From Synechococcus sp. PCC 7335 (lineage in GTDB: Bacteria > Cyanobacteriota > Cyanobacteriia > Phormidesmidales > Phormidesmidaceae), in the NCBI RefSeq assembly GCF_000155595.1, contig NZ_DS989905.1, positions 62,001 to 126,000 on the forward strand: a stretch of 64,000 bases of DNA. The letters run 5' to 3'. Under the pieces are notes generated by a model that worked only from the letters and a program-made list of their open reading frames with translations, made no database searches and was not told the origin of the DNA. The stretch's first letter is position 1; each line of letters begins with the position of its first letter. Positions 55,004-63,886 of the stretch are shown here, piece after piece. Made by a program: the position numbers and the translations under genes.

Positions 55004-55023
55004 CTAGTTGAGAATCTTGTGAT
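55004..55023 (-). promoter_or_regulatory. Regulon element copy before truncated copy
   Basis: Reads ATCACAAGATTCTCAACTAG on the minus strand, 43 bp before the start. Same GATTC/GATCC centre as the element at 56524, in line with the duplication. Confidence 0.6.
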
Positions 55024-55092
55024 GGGGCTGATGATGATCTAGCCAACGGTGTTGTTGCTCGCTTAATTCTTATGCAAACCCCTGAACACGCC

Positions 55093-55581
55093 TCAGGCTA
55101 GCTTAGCTTTTACGGTCAGAACCGAGCAGGGTGAATGATGTAAGACATAGTTGCTGACGCTACCCAGGAGTAGCTCACTGAGCCCGGAATGTCCCCGATT
55201 ACCAATGACGATGAGATCCGCGCCCCATGTTTTAGCCAGTTGAGAGATCGTTCGACCAGGCCCACCTGTGATTTGTCGGAATTCGACGTTCACCTCGGCA
55301 CTACGGGCTTCAGCAGCCAATGCCTGTAATTTTCCTAGACACTCGCTTTCATACTTTTGCCATTGCTCGCGCCATTTTTTCAGGCCGATGTCAGATCCGA
55401 TTATCCAATCCAGCTCATCGTCATCGGTTGGCAACATCAGGGGACTAGACTGTTCATCACTCGATAGCACATGCAGTAATAGAAGGGTTGCCGAGTTCTC
55501 CTTTGCCAAGGAGAGGGCGCGCTCAAAAACAGGCTGAGCCATGGGAGAGTTATCGATAGCGACTAAAATTTTATGATACAT
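55093..55581 (-). CDS. Universal stress protein 2
   Basis: 162 residues, UspA domain: KILVAIDNSPMAQPVFERAL, LLLLHVLSSDEQ, and ATP-binding VIGNRGHSGLSELLLGSVSNYVLHHSPCSV (complete G-2X-G-9X-G-S motif). GAGGAC lies before the ATG. Only a half regulon element (CTCATATTG, near 55687-55695 on the minus strand) is seen upstream. Confidence 0.93.
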   Translation of the reverse strand: MYHKILVAIDNSPMAQPVFERALSLAKENSATLLLLHVLSSDEQSSPLMLPTDDDELDWIIGSDIGLKKWREQWQKYESECLGKLQALAAEARSAEVNVEFRQITGGPGRTISQLAKTWGADLIVIGNRGHSGLSELLLGSVSNYVLHHSPCSVLTVKAKLA

Positions 55582-55887
55582 AATGTCCTCTTAGAATTCT
55601 GGTAAAGACACGGTTCTCTCTTGATTACAGAAGTCGAGACCGCGTACTCAAACCCTGAGATTGTTTTATTTAACGGCCACACCCGCAATATGAGGGCTGA
55701 CAACTGGAATCGAGATCTGGAATTGTTGATAGCTCACCTACGTAAAGTCAGCATTTTCTAATGCCAGACCCGTTTCACGGTCGGGGTGACACCCATCAAA
55801 GACAGCTTTCCAAAGGGGGCGAACGCCACTTTGAAGATGTTGTGTCCAACAGCTTGCGAATCAGTCCGATCGTCACCGCAGGTTACT
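55582..55887. other. Intergenic region with gene relic
   Basis: Holds the usp promoter (half element at 55687-55695, -10-like TAAATAAAAC toward the usp gene) and, near its right end, the out-of-frame tail of the 55888 gene (KSGDVEFTPQLE). Nothing else is recognised. Confidence 0.4.
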
Positions 55888-56133
55888 CTAGCTGAGGTGT
55901 AAATTCAACGTCGCCTGACTTTGACTGAAATCTTTCTCTTCGAGATACCAGCTGGGGCCTAAACGCACCTCTAGGAAGTCTCCATTCGTTTTCAGCAATA
56001 GATGTGTACCTGACCGATTGCCTGGTTGGGCAGTCACTTCATAGACATCAATGACTTCACCCTTTACGGTGATGACGTTTTTCGAAGCGCGACCAAAGGG
56101 AGTGGTCACTAACTCATGCGGGTTCAAACACAT
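55888..56133 (-). CDS. OB-fold-like small protein, 3' frameshifted
   Basis: 81 residues: VITVKGEVIDVYEVTAQPGNR, GTHLLLKTNGDFLEVRLGPSWYLEEKDFS, then unrelated SQATLNLHLS. The visible part matches the pattern of small OB-like domains found beside metal or redox proteins (G-V-DV----G--G-H--L-T--G---V-LGP-WY). In another frame the expected tail (KSGDVEFTPQLE) continues, so the 3' end is frameshifted. It overlaps the end of the 56114 gene by 20 bp and is probably co-transcribed. Confidence 0.5.
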   Translation of the reverse strand: MCLNPHELVTTPFGRASKNVITVKGEVIDVYEVTAQPGNRSGTHLLLKTNGDFLEVRLGPSWYLEEKDFSQSQATLNLHLS

Positions 56134-56467
56134 CGATCAGGTTCGATAGACGCGCTGTCAACTTCTCAATTTCATCAGGAGACTTGTGCTCCATCCCCAT
56201 GGCGACCAGCAGCAGCCCCAGCTCTACGGCATCCTCTAGTTGGAGGATCAGGCCCAAGGATTCGGTGTCTTCAAGCACCGCTGGGAGATGGCTTGGCTGT
56301 TTCACCTTAAAGTCTACATGCACCGCCGATGGGCTTTCTTGCTCGTGCCCTGCAATCTCTTCTACTCGTGCCACTTTAGTCCCAACGGCGGTGACACTGG
56401 TGACATTGCTAATCACGGTAATATCGCCAGTTTTCAGCGCTTGAGTCAGGAGTTGTTTCATTTTCAT
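56114..56467 (-). CDS. Hypothetical protein, regulon member
   Basis: 117 residues: a beta-rich N-terminal part (LKTGDITVISNVTSVTAVGTKVARVEEI), then an acidic, helical C-terminal half (ESLGLILQLEDAVELGLLLVAMGMEHKSP). No known family. The N-terminal half is duplicated at 54779-54961. The regulon element lies 57 bp upstream; the 55888 gene overlaps its end. Confidence 0.65.
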   Translation of the reverse strand: MKMKQLLTQALKTGDITVISNVTSVTAVGTKVARVEEIAGHEQESPSAVHVDFKVKQPSHLPAVLEDTESLGLILQLEDAVELGLLLVAMGMEHKSPDEIEKLTARLSNLIDVFEPA

Positions 56468-56523
56468 CTCGATCTTTTGCTCCTGGCCTTTGCTCCTAAT
56501 TATTCCTTTGTAGCTTAGGCCGT

Positions 56524-56543
56524 CTTTTTGAGGATCTTGTGAG
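56524..56543 (-). promoter_or_regulatory. Regulon element copy before 56114 gene
   Basis: Reads CTCACAAGATCCTCAAAAAG on the minus strand, 57 bp before the start. Confidence 0.65.
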
Positions 56544-56625
56544 GGCGCTAACTATCACCCGTTTTCGGACACTGGATTTTTCAGACACCGGATATTCTAT
56601 CTGGTCTGATCGACGAGCTTTCGGT

Positions 56626-56656
56626 ACAACTTTCTCATCACAAGTTCCTCATACTA
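56626..56656 (+). promoter_or_regulatory. Triple regulon element before 56747/hypF
   Basis: Three repeat units in a row: ACAACTTTCTC, then TCACAAGTTC, then CTCATACTA. The best 20-mer is 56637-56656, 91 bp before the 56747 gene. Divergent pair with 56524-56543. Confidence 0.7.
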
Positions 56657-56746
56657 TCTCTCTAGAGTTGAGCATCAGCAAATCAACGTTCGCCACGCTT
56701 TAAAATCCTGAACTTATTTGCAGCAATTCCTTAGGAGATTAAAACC

Positions 56747-57154
56747 ATGACTCAGAAAACGCTGACTGCCTTTTGGCTATCGCTGCTGGGTGGCCTCTGG
56801 ATGCTTCTGTCTGGCCGCTTTATGTACGGCAGCTTTACTCGAATGCCGGGTCGCTCGCCCGGTGGCTGGGGCCATCACCACATGCTGTGGGGTCGTGGCA
56901 TACTGGGCCACTTTGGACTGGGCTGGCCGTGGCTGGGGCTGATCGCCGGGGCGATTGTGATTGTGAGTGCCGCCATCCTCTATGCCTATCCTCGTCATCG
57001 CCAGTCGATGGGAATTACCATTCTGCTGGTTTCGCTGCTCAATCTCGTTTTTGGGATGGGCGGCATGATGGCGAGCGCCTTAGGCATTGTGGGCGGCGTA
57101 GTGGCCCTGTTGCCCAAAGAAGTTTCACGAGAGGAAGAGAGTTCGCGAGAGTAA
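56747..57154 (+). CDS. Membrane protein with Gly/His-rich loop
   Basis: 135 residues with four hydrophobic segments (about 7-25, 60-80, 85-98, 103-125). Between the first two lies a Gly/Arg/His-rich loop (RSPGGWGHHHMLWGRG) that could bind metal. AGGAG precedes the ATG. Unknown family. It is followed 88 bp later by hypF on the same strand and may share its promoter, so a link to nickel handling is possible but speculative. Confidence 0.7.
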   Translation: MTQKTLTAFWLSLLGGLWMLLSGRFMYGSFTRMPGRSPGGWGHHHMLWGRGILGHFGLGWPWLGLIAGAIVIVSAAILYAYPRHRQSMGITILLVSLLNLVFGMGGMMASALGIVGGVVALLPKEVSREEESSRE

Positions 57155-57241
57155 GCGGGTTCACGAGAGTAGAATTTCTCGCACTTTATATTTCTATTCC
57201 GCACTGAATCAGGTTGTGATGATCGGGTTGCAAGTATTTAG

Positions 57242-59554
57242 ATGATAAAACTGGCTATTTTAAATCAGTATTCTCGTCGCTTGGTGATTAGAGGCCGAGT
57301 GCAGGGAGTGGGATTTCGCCCCTTTGTATACCGACTTGCAACAGAGCTGGCCCTTTGCGGGGGGGTGAAAAATACGTCTCAAGGCGTTGTGATTGATCTA
57401 GAAGGAGATCCAGAAGTGATCGCACAGTTTCTCTATAGACTTCGTCAATCACTGCCTGCTCATGCCGACATTCAATCGATTGAACAAAAAGAGATTCCAG
57501 CGGCAGGGTCAACAACATTTGAAATCTGGCCTTCAACGACTGATGCAACAGCGGCAGGCGGCCAGATTCTGCCAGATTTGGCCATCTGCCCTGAGTGTTT
57601 GCAAGACATTTTCAATCCCGGCAATCGGCGCTATGGCTATGCGTTTACGAGCTGCACCCACTGTGGGCCCCGCTATAGCATTATCGAGGCGCTACCCTAT
57701 GACCGCGCCCAGACCACGATGCGCGCCTTTGAGATGTGCCCTGAGTGCTTGGCAGAGTACGCTACGCCCACCCAGCGGCGCTTTCACGCTCAGCCCAATG
57801 CCTGTGATCGCTGTGGCCCTTCTCTCTCTTTTTGGGCAGACGGCATAGAACACAAGCAAGCGCCTTTACAAAAGGCGATCGCCTCTCTAAAGCAGGGAAA
57901 AATTGTCGCGATCAAAGGGCTGGGTGGTTTTCAGCTGCTGGTAGATGCCCGAAACAACGAAGCGATCACCCGACTGCGACAGCTCAAGCAGCGCCCTCAC
58001 AAGCCTTTGGCGCTGATATGTGCCACCTTTGCCGCCGCGCGTCGTCACGCCCAAATCTCTGAGGTTGCAGCCGCACTGCTGACCGCTGCGCCGGGGCCGA
58101 TTGTGCTACTGCCGCGTCGCCAGGACGTATCCGAGCTATCACGCTTGATTGCGCCACAGTCTCCTTTCTTGGGGATAATGCTGCCGACCACGCCGCTGCA
58201 TTATTTGTTGTTGGGTGCCTATGGCCACCCGGTGGTGGCGACTAGCGGCAATGTATCTGGCGAGCCGATCTGCACTGACAATCGGGCCGCGCTGGAAAAG
58301 CTGAGCGTGATCGCCGATGCCTTTCTAGTTCACAACCGTCCCATCCAGCGCCCCGTCGATGACTCTGTTGTCCAAATCGTGCAGGATCGGCCGCAGATTC
58401 TACGCCACGCGCGCGGCTACGCACCCCAGACGATTCACGTTGCTAATCAACTACCCGCTAGCACCTGCGTTTTGGCAGTCGGCGCCCATCTCAAGAGTGC
58501 GATCGCCCTATCTATTGGAGAAGAGATTATGCTAAGCCAACATATTGGTGATTTGAACAATGCTGAAGCGAGAAACCAGCTGAAGCAGACAGCGGATGAT
58601 TTTTTGAGCCTGCATCAGGCGCGGCCCGATGCGATCGCCTGCGACCAGCATCCCGACTATGGCTCTACTCAGCTCGCCCAAGCCCTGGCGAAAAAGTGGA
58701 AAGTCCCGCTGATTCCGGTGCAGCATCACTACGCCCATATTCTTGCTTGCATGGCCGAACACCAGCTGCAAGCGCCTGTGCTAGGAGTGGCCTGGGATGG
58801 CACTGGCTACGGGACAGACGGTACCATCTGGGGCGGTGAATTTCTGCAGGTGACTGATCACGGTTTTGAGCGGATGGCTCACTGTTTGCCCTACGACTTG
58901 CCAGGGGCAGAACAGTGTAGCCTAGAGCCTCGCCGCTCGGCGCTGGGCTTACTCTATGCCTGCTACGGCGCCGCCGCGTTTGAGATGACCGACCTAGCTC
59001 CGATGCAGTCTTTTACCCGACCGCAGCTGGTTATCCTTAGAAAGATGCTGACTCAAAAAGTCAATACGCCAGCGACTTCGAGTATCGGGCGGATGTTTGA
59101 CGGGGTGGCCTCACTGTTGAATCTGCATCACTACATTAGCTTTGAGGGCCAGGCCGCCAGAACCGTGGAGTTTGCGGCATCGCAGTCTTCTGTCAGGGGC
59201 GTTTATCCGTTTGTTCTATACGATACTCAGCCTGTGCTGATCGACTGGCGACCCATGCTCAAAGCTATGGTAAGAGACATTCAAGACGCGGTAATGACGC
59301 CAGTCATAGCCGCCAAGTTCCACAACACGCTGACGAAAATGATCGTAGATGTTTCTCGGCAGATGGGCATCCAACAAGTGGTTTTAGCAGGGGGCTGCTT
59401 TCAAAACAAAGTGCTAATTGAGCGCACCATTCGCCAGCTTAGCAGCGCTGGATTTACGCCCTACTGGTCTCAAAAAGTCCCAACGAATGACGGCGGTCTA
59501 GCCGTTGGACAGGTAAAGGCGGCATGGCGGCAGTTGCCTCATGCTAGGCGCTGA
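57242..59554 (+). CDS. hypF: HypF carbamoyltransferase for hydrogenase
   Basis: 770 residues, full length. Acylphosphatase domain (GRVQGVGFRPFVYRLA), two zinc ribbons (CPECL...CTHCGP and CPECL...CDRCGP), YrdC domain (GGFQLLVDARN, KRPHKPLALI), and Kae1-like C-terminal domain (VQHHYAHILACMAEH, GVAWDGTGYGTDGTIWGGEF, LAGGCFQNKVL). HypF turns carbamoyl phosphate into the cyanide ligands of [NiFe] hydrogenase with HypE. No hydrogenase structural gene or other hyp gene is in the window. Probably co-transcribed with the 56747 gene. Confidence 0.96.
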   Translation: MIKLAILNQYSRRLVIRGRVQGVGFRPFVYRLATELALCGGVKNTSQGVVIDLEGDPEVIAQFLYRLRQSLPAHADIQSIEQKEIPAAGSTTFEIWPSTTDATAAGGQILPDLAICPECLQDIFNPGNRRYGYAFTSCTHCGPRYSIIEALPYDRAQTTMRAFEMCPECLAEYATPTQRRFHAQPNACDRCGPSLSFWADGIEHKQAPLQKAIASLKQGKIVAIKGLGGFQLLVDARNNEAITRLRQLKQRPHKPLALICATFAAARRHAQISEVAAALLTAAPGPIVLLPRRQDVSELSRLIAPQSPFLGIMLPTTPLHYLLLGAYGHPVVATSGNVSGEPICTDNRAALEKLSVIADAFLVHNRPIQRPVDDSVVQIVQDRPQILRHARGYAPQTIHVANQLPASTCVLAVGAHLKSAIALSIGEEIMLSQHIGDLNNAEARNQLKQTADDFLSLHQARPDAIACDQHPDYGSTQLAQALAKKWKVPLIPVQHHYAHILACMAEHQLQAPVLGVAWDGTGYGTDGTIWGGEFLQVTDHGFERMAHCLPYDLPGAEQCSLEPRRSALGLLYACYGAAAFEMTDLAPMQSFTRPQLVILRKMLTQKVNTPATSSIGRMFDGVASLLNLHHYISFEGQAARTVEFAASQSSVRGVYPFVLYDTQPVLIDWRPMLKAMVRDIQDAVMTPVIAAKFHNTLTKMIVDVSRQMGIQQVVLAGGCFQNKVLIERTIRQLSSAGFTPYWSQKVPTNDGGLAVGQVKAAWRQLPHARR

Positions 59555-59590
59555 TAAATTGGCGCTATCCCTTCGCTATGATGTCGATAA

Positions 59591-62500
59591 CTATTCGCGC
59601 TCGATAATCTCATGGACGGTCTGTAGCAGTACTGCCGCCGAATAGGGCTTGGGTAAAAAGGCTTTGATACTGTCGCCTAGGGCGGCCGCGACTCGTTCGT
59701 TGCCGGGTAGCCCGCTGACGGCAATGATCTTGAGGTTAGGATTTATTTGACGCAGGATGCGAATGGCCGTAGAACCGTCCAAGTCAGGCATCGTCATGTC
59801 TAAAAGAACCATTTCAATGTCGGCTTTGTGTTCTGTATACTTCGCGATCGCCTCGATTCCACCCTCGGCGACGAGCACCTGATAGTTGTGCTTTTCTAAG
59901 GCAATCTTGGCCACGTCACAGATCGGCTTGTCATCGTCTACAACCAGCAACAGTTCGCCGTTACCGGAGGGAAACGAGACTGTGTCTTCATTCGTATCTG
60001 TTGATTCTATCGCGGGTAGATAAATCTTGAACTGAGTCCCTTTACCCACCTCACTATAAACTGTGACAAAACCATCGTGATTCTTGACAATACCGTGAAC
60101 GGTCGAGAGTCCTAGCCCGGTGCCGCCGATAGACTGCTTGGTGCTAAAAAATGGCTCGAAGATACGATCGAGCTGGTCGGCTGGAATGCCAACACCATTA
60201 TCGCTGACCGTAATTAGCAAGTAGGGGCCTACGCTGGCATCTATGTGACTAGAGGCAAATGCCTCATCCAGATCGAGGTTCACCGCAGATAGCGTCAGCT
60301 GACCGCCGTTTGGCATAGCGTCCCGAGCATTCACCAACAGATTCATCAGCGCTTGATAGAGATGGGTGGCATCTGCGTTGACCATCCGTAGATCATTGGG
60401 AATATTCGCCGTGATTGTCAGCGACTTGGGAAAGGTCTGGGTGGCAAAGTTCCTCAGTTCTACAATTAAATGCTTGATGGCCAGCGGGGCGCGATCGCCC
60501 TCTTTCCCCCTCGCGAAAGACAGCACCTGATTCACCATTCTAGAGCCTTGTTTGGCACTAGTTTTCAAGAGCTGAAGCTGTTGTCGGATTGGGTCATCGG
60601 CGTCAGGAAGCTGCATAGACAACAGCTGAGCAACCCCATAGATCGGAGTCAAAATGTTGTTTAAATCATGGGCAATGCCGCTAGCTAAGGTACCAACACT
60701 TTCTAGCCGCTGCGCTCTAAGGAACTGCGCTTCGAGCTGTTTAGCCTCTGTGATATCGGTATCCACACTTAAAATAGACTTGGGATTTCCCTGCTGATCT
60801 TTCATCAATGTCCAGCGACTCATCACGGTGATAATTTGTTTTTGCTGGGTGATCTGTTGGAGTTCTCCCTGCCAGCTTCCGGTTGGCGCTAGCCTTTCTA
60901 AGCTGACCTCATTCTCTTGGCTGTCTTCAGGGTACAAAAGCTGATATACGTTTTGTGACAGCGCTTCTTCAGCGCTCCAGCCGTAGATCGCTTCTGCCCC
61001 CTTGTTCCAAAACAAGATTTCGCCGCTCAGGCTATAGACAAAGATGGCATCAGTCGCCACGTCCAACAGGGCGGCTTGTTCTTCTATTCTTTGCTGGGCT
61101 AGCTTGCGATTGGTGATGTCAAAAATAACGCCGTCGATATGGGCAGGCTGTCCGTTGTTGGCGGCAATGGGCTGTCCCTTTTCCCAAAAGTAGCGAATAT
61201 CTCTCGCTTTATCTCGAATGCGATACTCAACCTGAAAGGGAGTCTGCTGGGCCACGCCCGCCCGCACAACCTCAATCACCTGGGGCCGATCTTCGGGCAC
61301 AATTAGAGAATCAATCGAACAGACTTCCCCGCCTTGAAGTTCTGCTTGGGTAAAGCCCGTGAGAGTCTGGCACTGATTGTTTAAGAACATCATCCGCCAC
61401 TGCTGATCAGGGAAAACTCGATAGACCATTCCCGGTAAGTTTTCGGCTAGCGTTCGATAGTCTTGTTCACTTTGAACAACAATGGCTTGAGCATGCTTTT
61501 GCTCGATAGCCTGTGCCAGTAGGTTAGCCACCGACTGCAAAAAAGCCGTATCTTCGTCGCTAAAAGATCTGAGCTGAGTCGTATGAGCACTCAAAATGCC
61601 GTAGGGCTGCTGCTGCCCGAAGATAATCACGCTCATGCCGCTCACAACATTGTGGTTGCTCAGTAGCTCAGGCCCACTAAACCGCGTTTCTGTGCGTAAG
61701 TCGGCGACAACAACTGGGCGATCAGATCTGAGAGTATAGCCCGCCTGAGAGCTGCACTCTGTCCCAATAACTAGGTTGCCAACCAGCCCAGGCTGCCAGC
61801 CTACGCCTGCTTTTAGCAGTAAAGACTCACCGTCTGGCAGCAGCTCTAACACTTTGCAATAGTCAACATCTAGCGTTTGGGCCACTGCGATCGCCGCCGC
61901 ATTCATCAACTCGTCTAAGTCAGCTAAGTCATCTAAAGACAAAGCTATCTGTCCTAGCTCCGCCACAGTCATCTGCTGCTTGATTCTGTCTTGCAGCGTG
62001 CGTTCCATCTCTTTTCGCTCGGTAATATCTCGCGCCGTCGCGTAGATCGACCGCTGTTCAGGCACGGCTGTTGCCGCCCACAGCAGCCATCGATAGGAAC
62101 CATCCTTGCAGCGATACCGATTCTCGAAAGCGGTAATCAAAGTGCCCGTCAATAGCTGCGCTGCGACCTCTTTTGTCGCGGCCTTATCTTCTGGATGGAC
62201 GAACTCTAGAAAGGGCTTAGACAATAGCTCGTTTGTAGAGTAGCCCAGCGTTTCCTCAAAAGCGGGATTGAGCCTTTTGAAGTGGCCGTCATCCAGGCTG
62301 GCAATACAGGTTAAGTCTAGCGGAAGCGAAAAGAAGCTCTGCTGTTCGGCAGCCATTTTTTGACGCTCTATCTCAGTGCTAGCCCGCACCGCAAAAATGC
62401 TCAAAACCTCTTCTAAAAAGCCTGTTTCTGTTCTAGGTTCATGGCTCATGACCACGAGTAGTCCTTCCACTTGGCCTTTGGTGTTTCGTAGCGGCGTGCC

Positions 62501-63886
62501 CAGATAGCTTTCTACCTGTAGCTCTTTTAGCATCTGATCTTGCGGATACTGTTGCTGCACCGCCTGATGAGAGACACACACCTGTCGAGTAACCACGTCT
62601 TCGCAGGGCGTTCCCTCAAGGCTGTAGCTAAAATTGGGTAGGACTTGCCCATCACCATACGCAGCCAGTGTCTGCACGCGGCTGTCCCCCTCAAGCTTGC
62701 CGACTACGGCATAATCCATTTGTAGAGCTTCAGTGAGGTAGGTGACCAGCGATCGCCAAAAGTCTTCTCCCGTTTCCGTCCCAACGCCTAAAGCCAGATT
62801 ACGCAGCGTCTCCTCGCGGCGCTGCAGCCTAGAAACCTTCTGGGCAACTAGGCTCTTTAGCTCCTGATTACGCCGCTGCAGCAGCTCTGCGTTTTGCTGC
62901 TCAAGCTGACCTACTTGATCTTGCAGTAGCTCTAGCACCTGATACAGCTCAGTAGGATTTACTGGCAGCAAGGAACTCTGAGTGATAATGCCAGCTAGTC
63001 GCCCTTGCGTATCGGCTACCACCAACCGCCTCACCTTATGGGCTCTCATAATTTTGTCTACTTCCCATAGGGAGTCTTGCGGACTCGCTAAGAAAAGCGG
63101 CGCACTCATCAGGTCCTGTACCTGAGTTTCCTTTAAATCCAACCCTAAACGCTGAACCCGAACAACGTCTCGTTCAGTGACAATGCCGATGGGGACTAGC
63201 GCATTCGCCTGCCTTCTATTTACCTGCTCTGTAGTTGCTGGCTCTGTAGTAACCTGTCCCTCAGCTTGCTCCTTAGGTGCATCCACAATCACCACGCAGC
63301 TCACCTGGTGCGTCAGCATCTGATGCACTATCTGCATCATCGACGCGCTCGTCAGCGCATGGATTACCTCAGTTTTCATCACCTCCTGCACCAATCGAAA
63401 CCGCATGAAATCGGCTGGCTTCATCAGGCTACGCAACCGCTCAGGGGTGACCAACCCGATCACTTCGCCTTGGGCCTCCACCACGGGTAGATGGTGAATG
63501 TTGTGGCGATGCATCCTGCTCAGCGCCGAATAGATATCCAGATCTTCCTCCGCAGCCAACGTCCGTACTGGATGGGTCATTGCCTCTGCCGCAGTGCGGC
63601 CTGTGATAGTCGTATTGGTGGCGCTCAGCCTGACAATGTCTTTTTCTGTCAGAATGCCAACCAGCTGGTGATTGTCCATCACTAGTACGCAGTCGGTGTG
63701 CTGGGCCATCGCCGAAGGCTCTAAGCTGTTGCGATTTTGCAAAGGGATATGACAATGCGCGGAAGCCTGAGTCATTAAGTGAATAACTTCATTTAAGGGC
63801 GTTTGCGGATTGACCTTTAAGGGCTGAATATCTAGTGCCTGATACACAGAAGAAGTCGGCGCTTTGGTTTGCGGCATTATCTGCAT
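59591..63886 (-). CDS. Hybrid histidine kinase with four CBS domains
   Basis: 1431 residues. Four CBS domains (about 15-320; GILTEKDIVRLS, GLVTPERLRSLM, GIVTERDVVRVQ, GIITQSSLLPV), a coiled coil, GAF (about 370-510), PAS (515-650), GAF (655-800), two PAS domains (805-1060), HisKA with ASGIAHDLNNILTPIYG (His near 1073), HATPase (LLVNARDAMPNGG, GGTGLGLSTVHGI) and a C-terminal receiver (LVVDDD, Asp in LLDMTMPDLDG). N-terminal CBS layout matches the kinase at 4301, so the two are paralogues. The receiver at the end suggests a phosphorelay that could use the HPt domain of the regulator at 2324. No regulon element in the 114 bp visible upstream. Confidence 0.92.
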   Translation of the reverse strand: MQIMPQTKAPTSSVYQALDIQPLKVNPQTPLNEVIHLMTQASAHCHIPLQNRNSLEPSAMAQHTDCVLVMDNHQLVGILTEKDIVRLSATNTTITGRTAAEAMTHPVRTLAAEEDLDIYSALSRMHRHNIHHLPVVEAQGEVIGLVTPERLRSLMKPADFMRFRLVQEVMKTEVIHALTSASMMQIVHQMLTHQVSCVVIVDAPKEQAEGQVTTEPATTEQVNRRQANALVPIGIVTERDVVRVQRLGLDLKETQVQDLMSAPLFLASPQDSLWEVDKIMRAHKVRRLVVADTQGRLAGIITQSSLLPVNPTELYQVLELLQDQVGQLEQQNAELLQRRNQELKSLVAQKVSRLQRREETLRNLALGVGTETGEDFWRSLVTYLTEALQMDYAVVGKLEGDSRVQTLAAYGDGQVLPNFSYSLEGTPCEDVVTRQVCVSHQAVQQQYPQDQMLKELQVESYLGTPLRNTKGQVEGLLVVMSHEPRTETGFLEEVLSIFAVRASTEIERQKMAAEQQSFFSLPLDLTCIASLDDGHFKRLNPAFEETLGYSTNELLSKPFLEFVHPEDKAATKEVAAQLLTGTLITAFENRYRCKDGSYRWLLWAATAVPEQRSIYATARDITERKEMERTLQDRIKQQMTVAELGQIALSLDDLADLDELMNAAAIAVAQTLDVDYCKVLELLPDGESLLLKAGVGWQPGLVGNLVIGTECSSQAGYTLRSDRPVVVADLRTETRFSGPELLSNHNVVSGMSVIIFGQQQPYGILSAHTTQLRSFSDEDTAFLQSVANLLAQAIEQKHAQAIVVQSEQDYRTLAENLPGMVYRVFPDQQWRMMFLNNQCQTLTGFTQAELQGGEVCSIDSLIVPEDRPQVIEVVRAGVAQQTPFQVEYRIRDKARDIRYFWEKGQPIAANNGQPAHIDGVIFDITNRKLAQQRIEEQAALLDVATDAIFVYSLSGEILFWNKGAEAIYGWSAEEALSQNVYQLLYPEDSQENEVSLERLAPTGSWQGELQQITQQKQIITVMSRWTLMKDQQGNPKSILSVDTDITEAKQLEAQFLRAQRLESVGTLASGIAHDLNNILTPIYGVAQLLSMQLPDADDPIRQQLQLLKTSAKQGSRMVNQVLSFARGKEGDRAPLAIKHLIVELRNFATQTFPKSLTITANIPNDLRMVNADATHLYQALMNLLVNARDAMPNGGQLTLSAVNLDLDEAFASSHIDASVGPYLLITVSDNGVGIPADQLDRIFEPFFSTKQSIGGTGLGLSTVHGIVKNHDGFVTVYSEVGKGTQFKIYLPAIESTDTNEDTVSFPSGNGELLLVVDDDKPICDVAKIALEKHNYQVLVAEGGIEAIAKYTEHKADIEMVLLDMTMPDLDGSTAIRILRQINPNLKIIAVSGLPGNERVAAALGDSIKAFLPKPYSAAVLLQTVHEIIERE

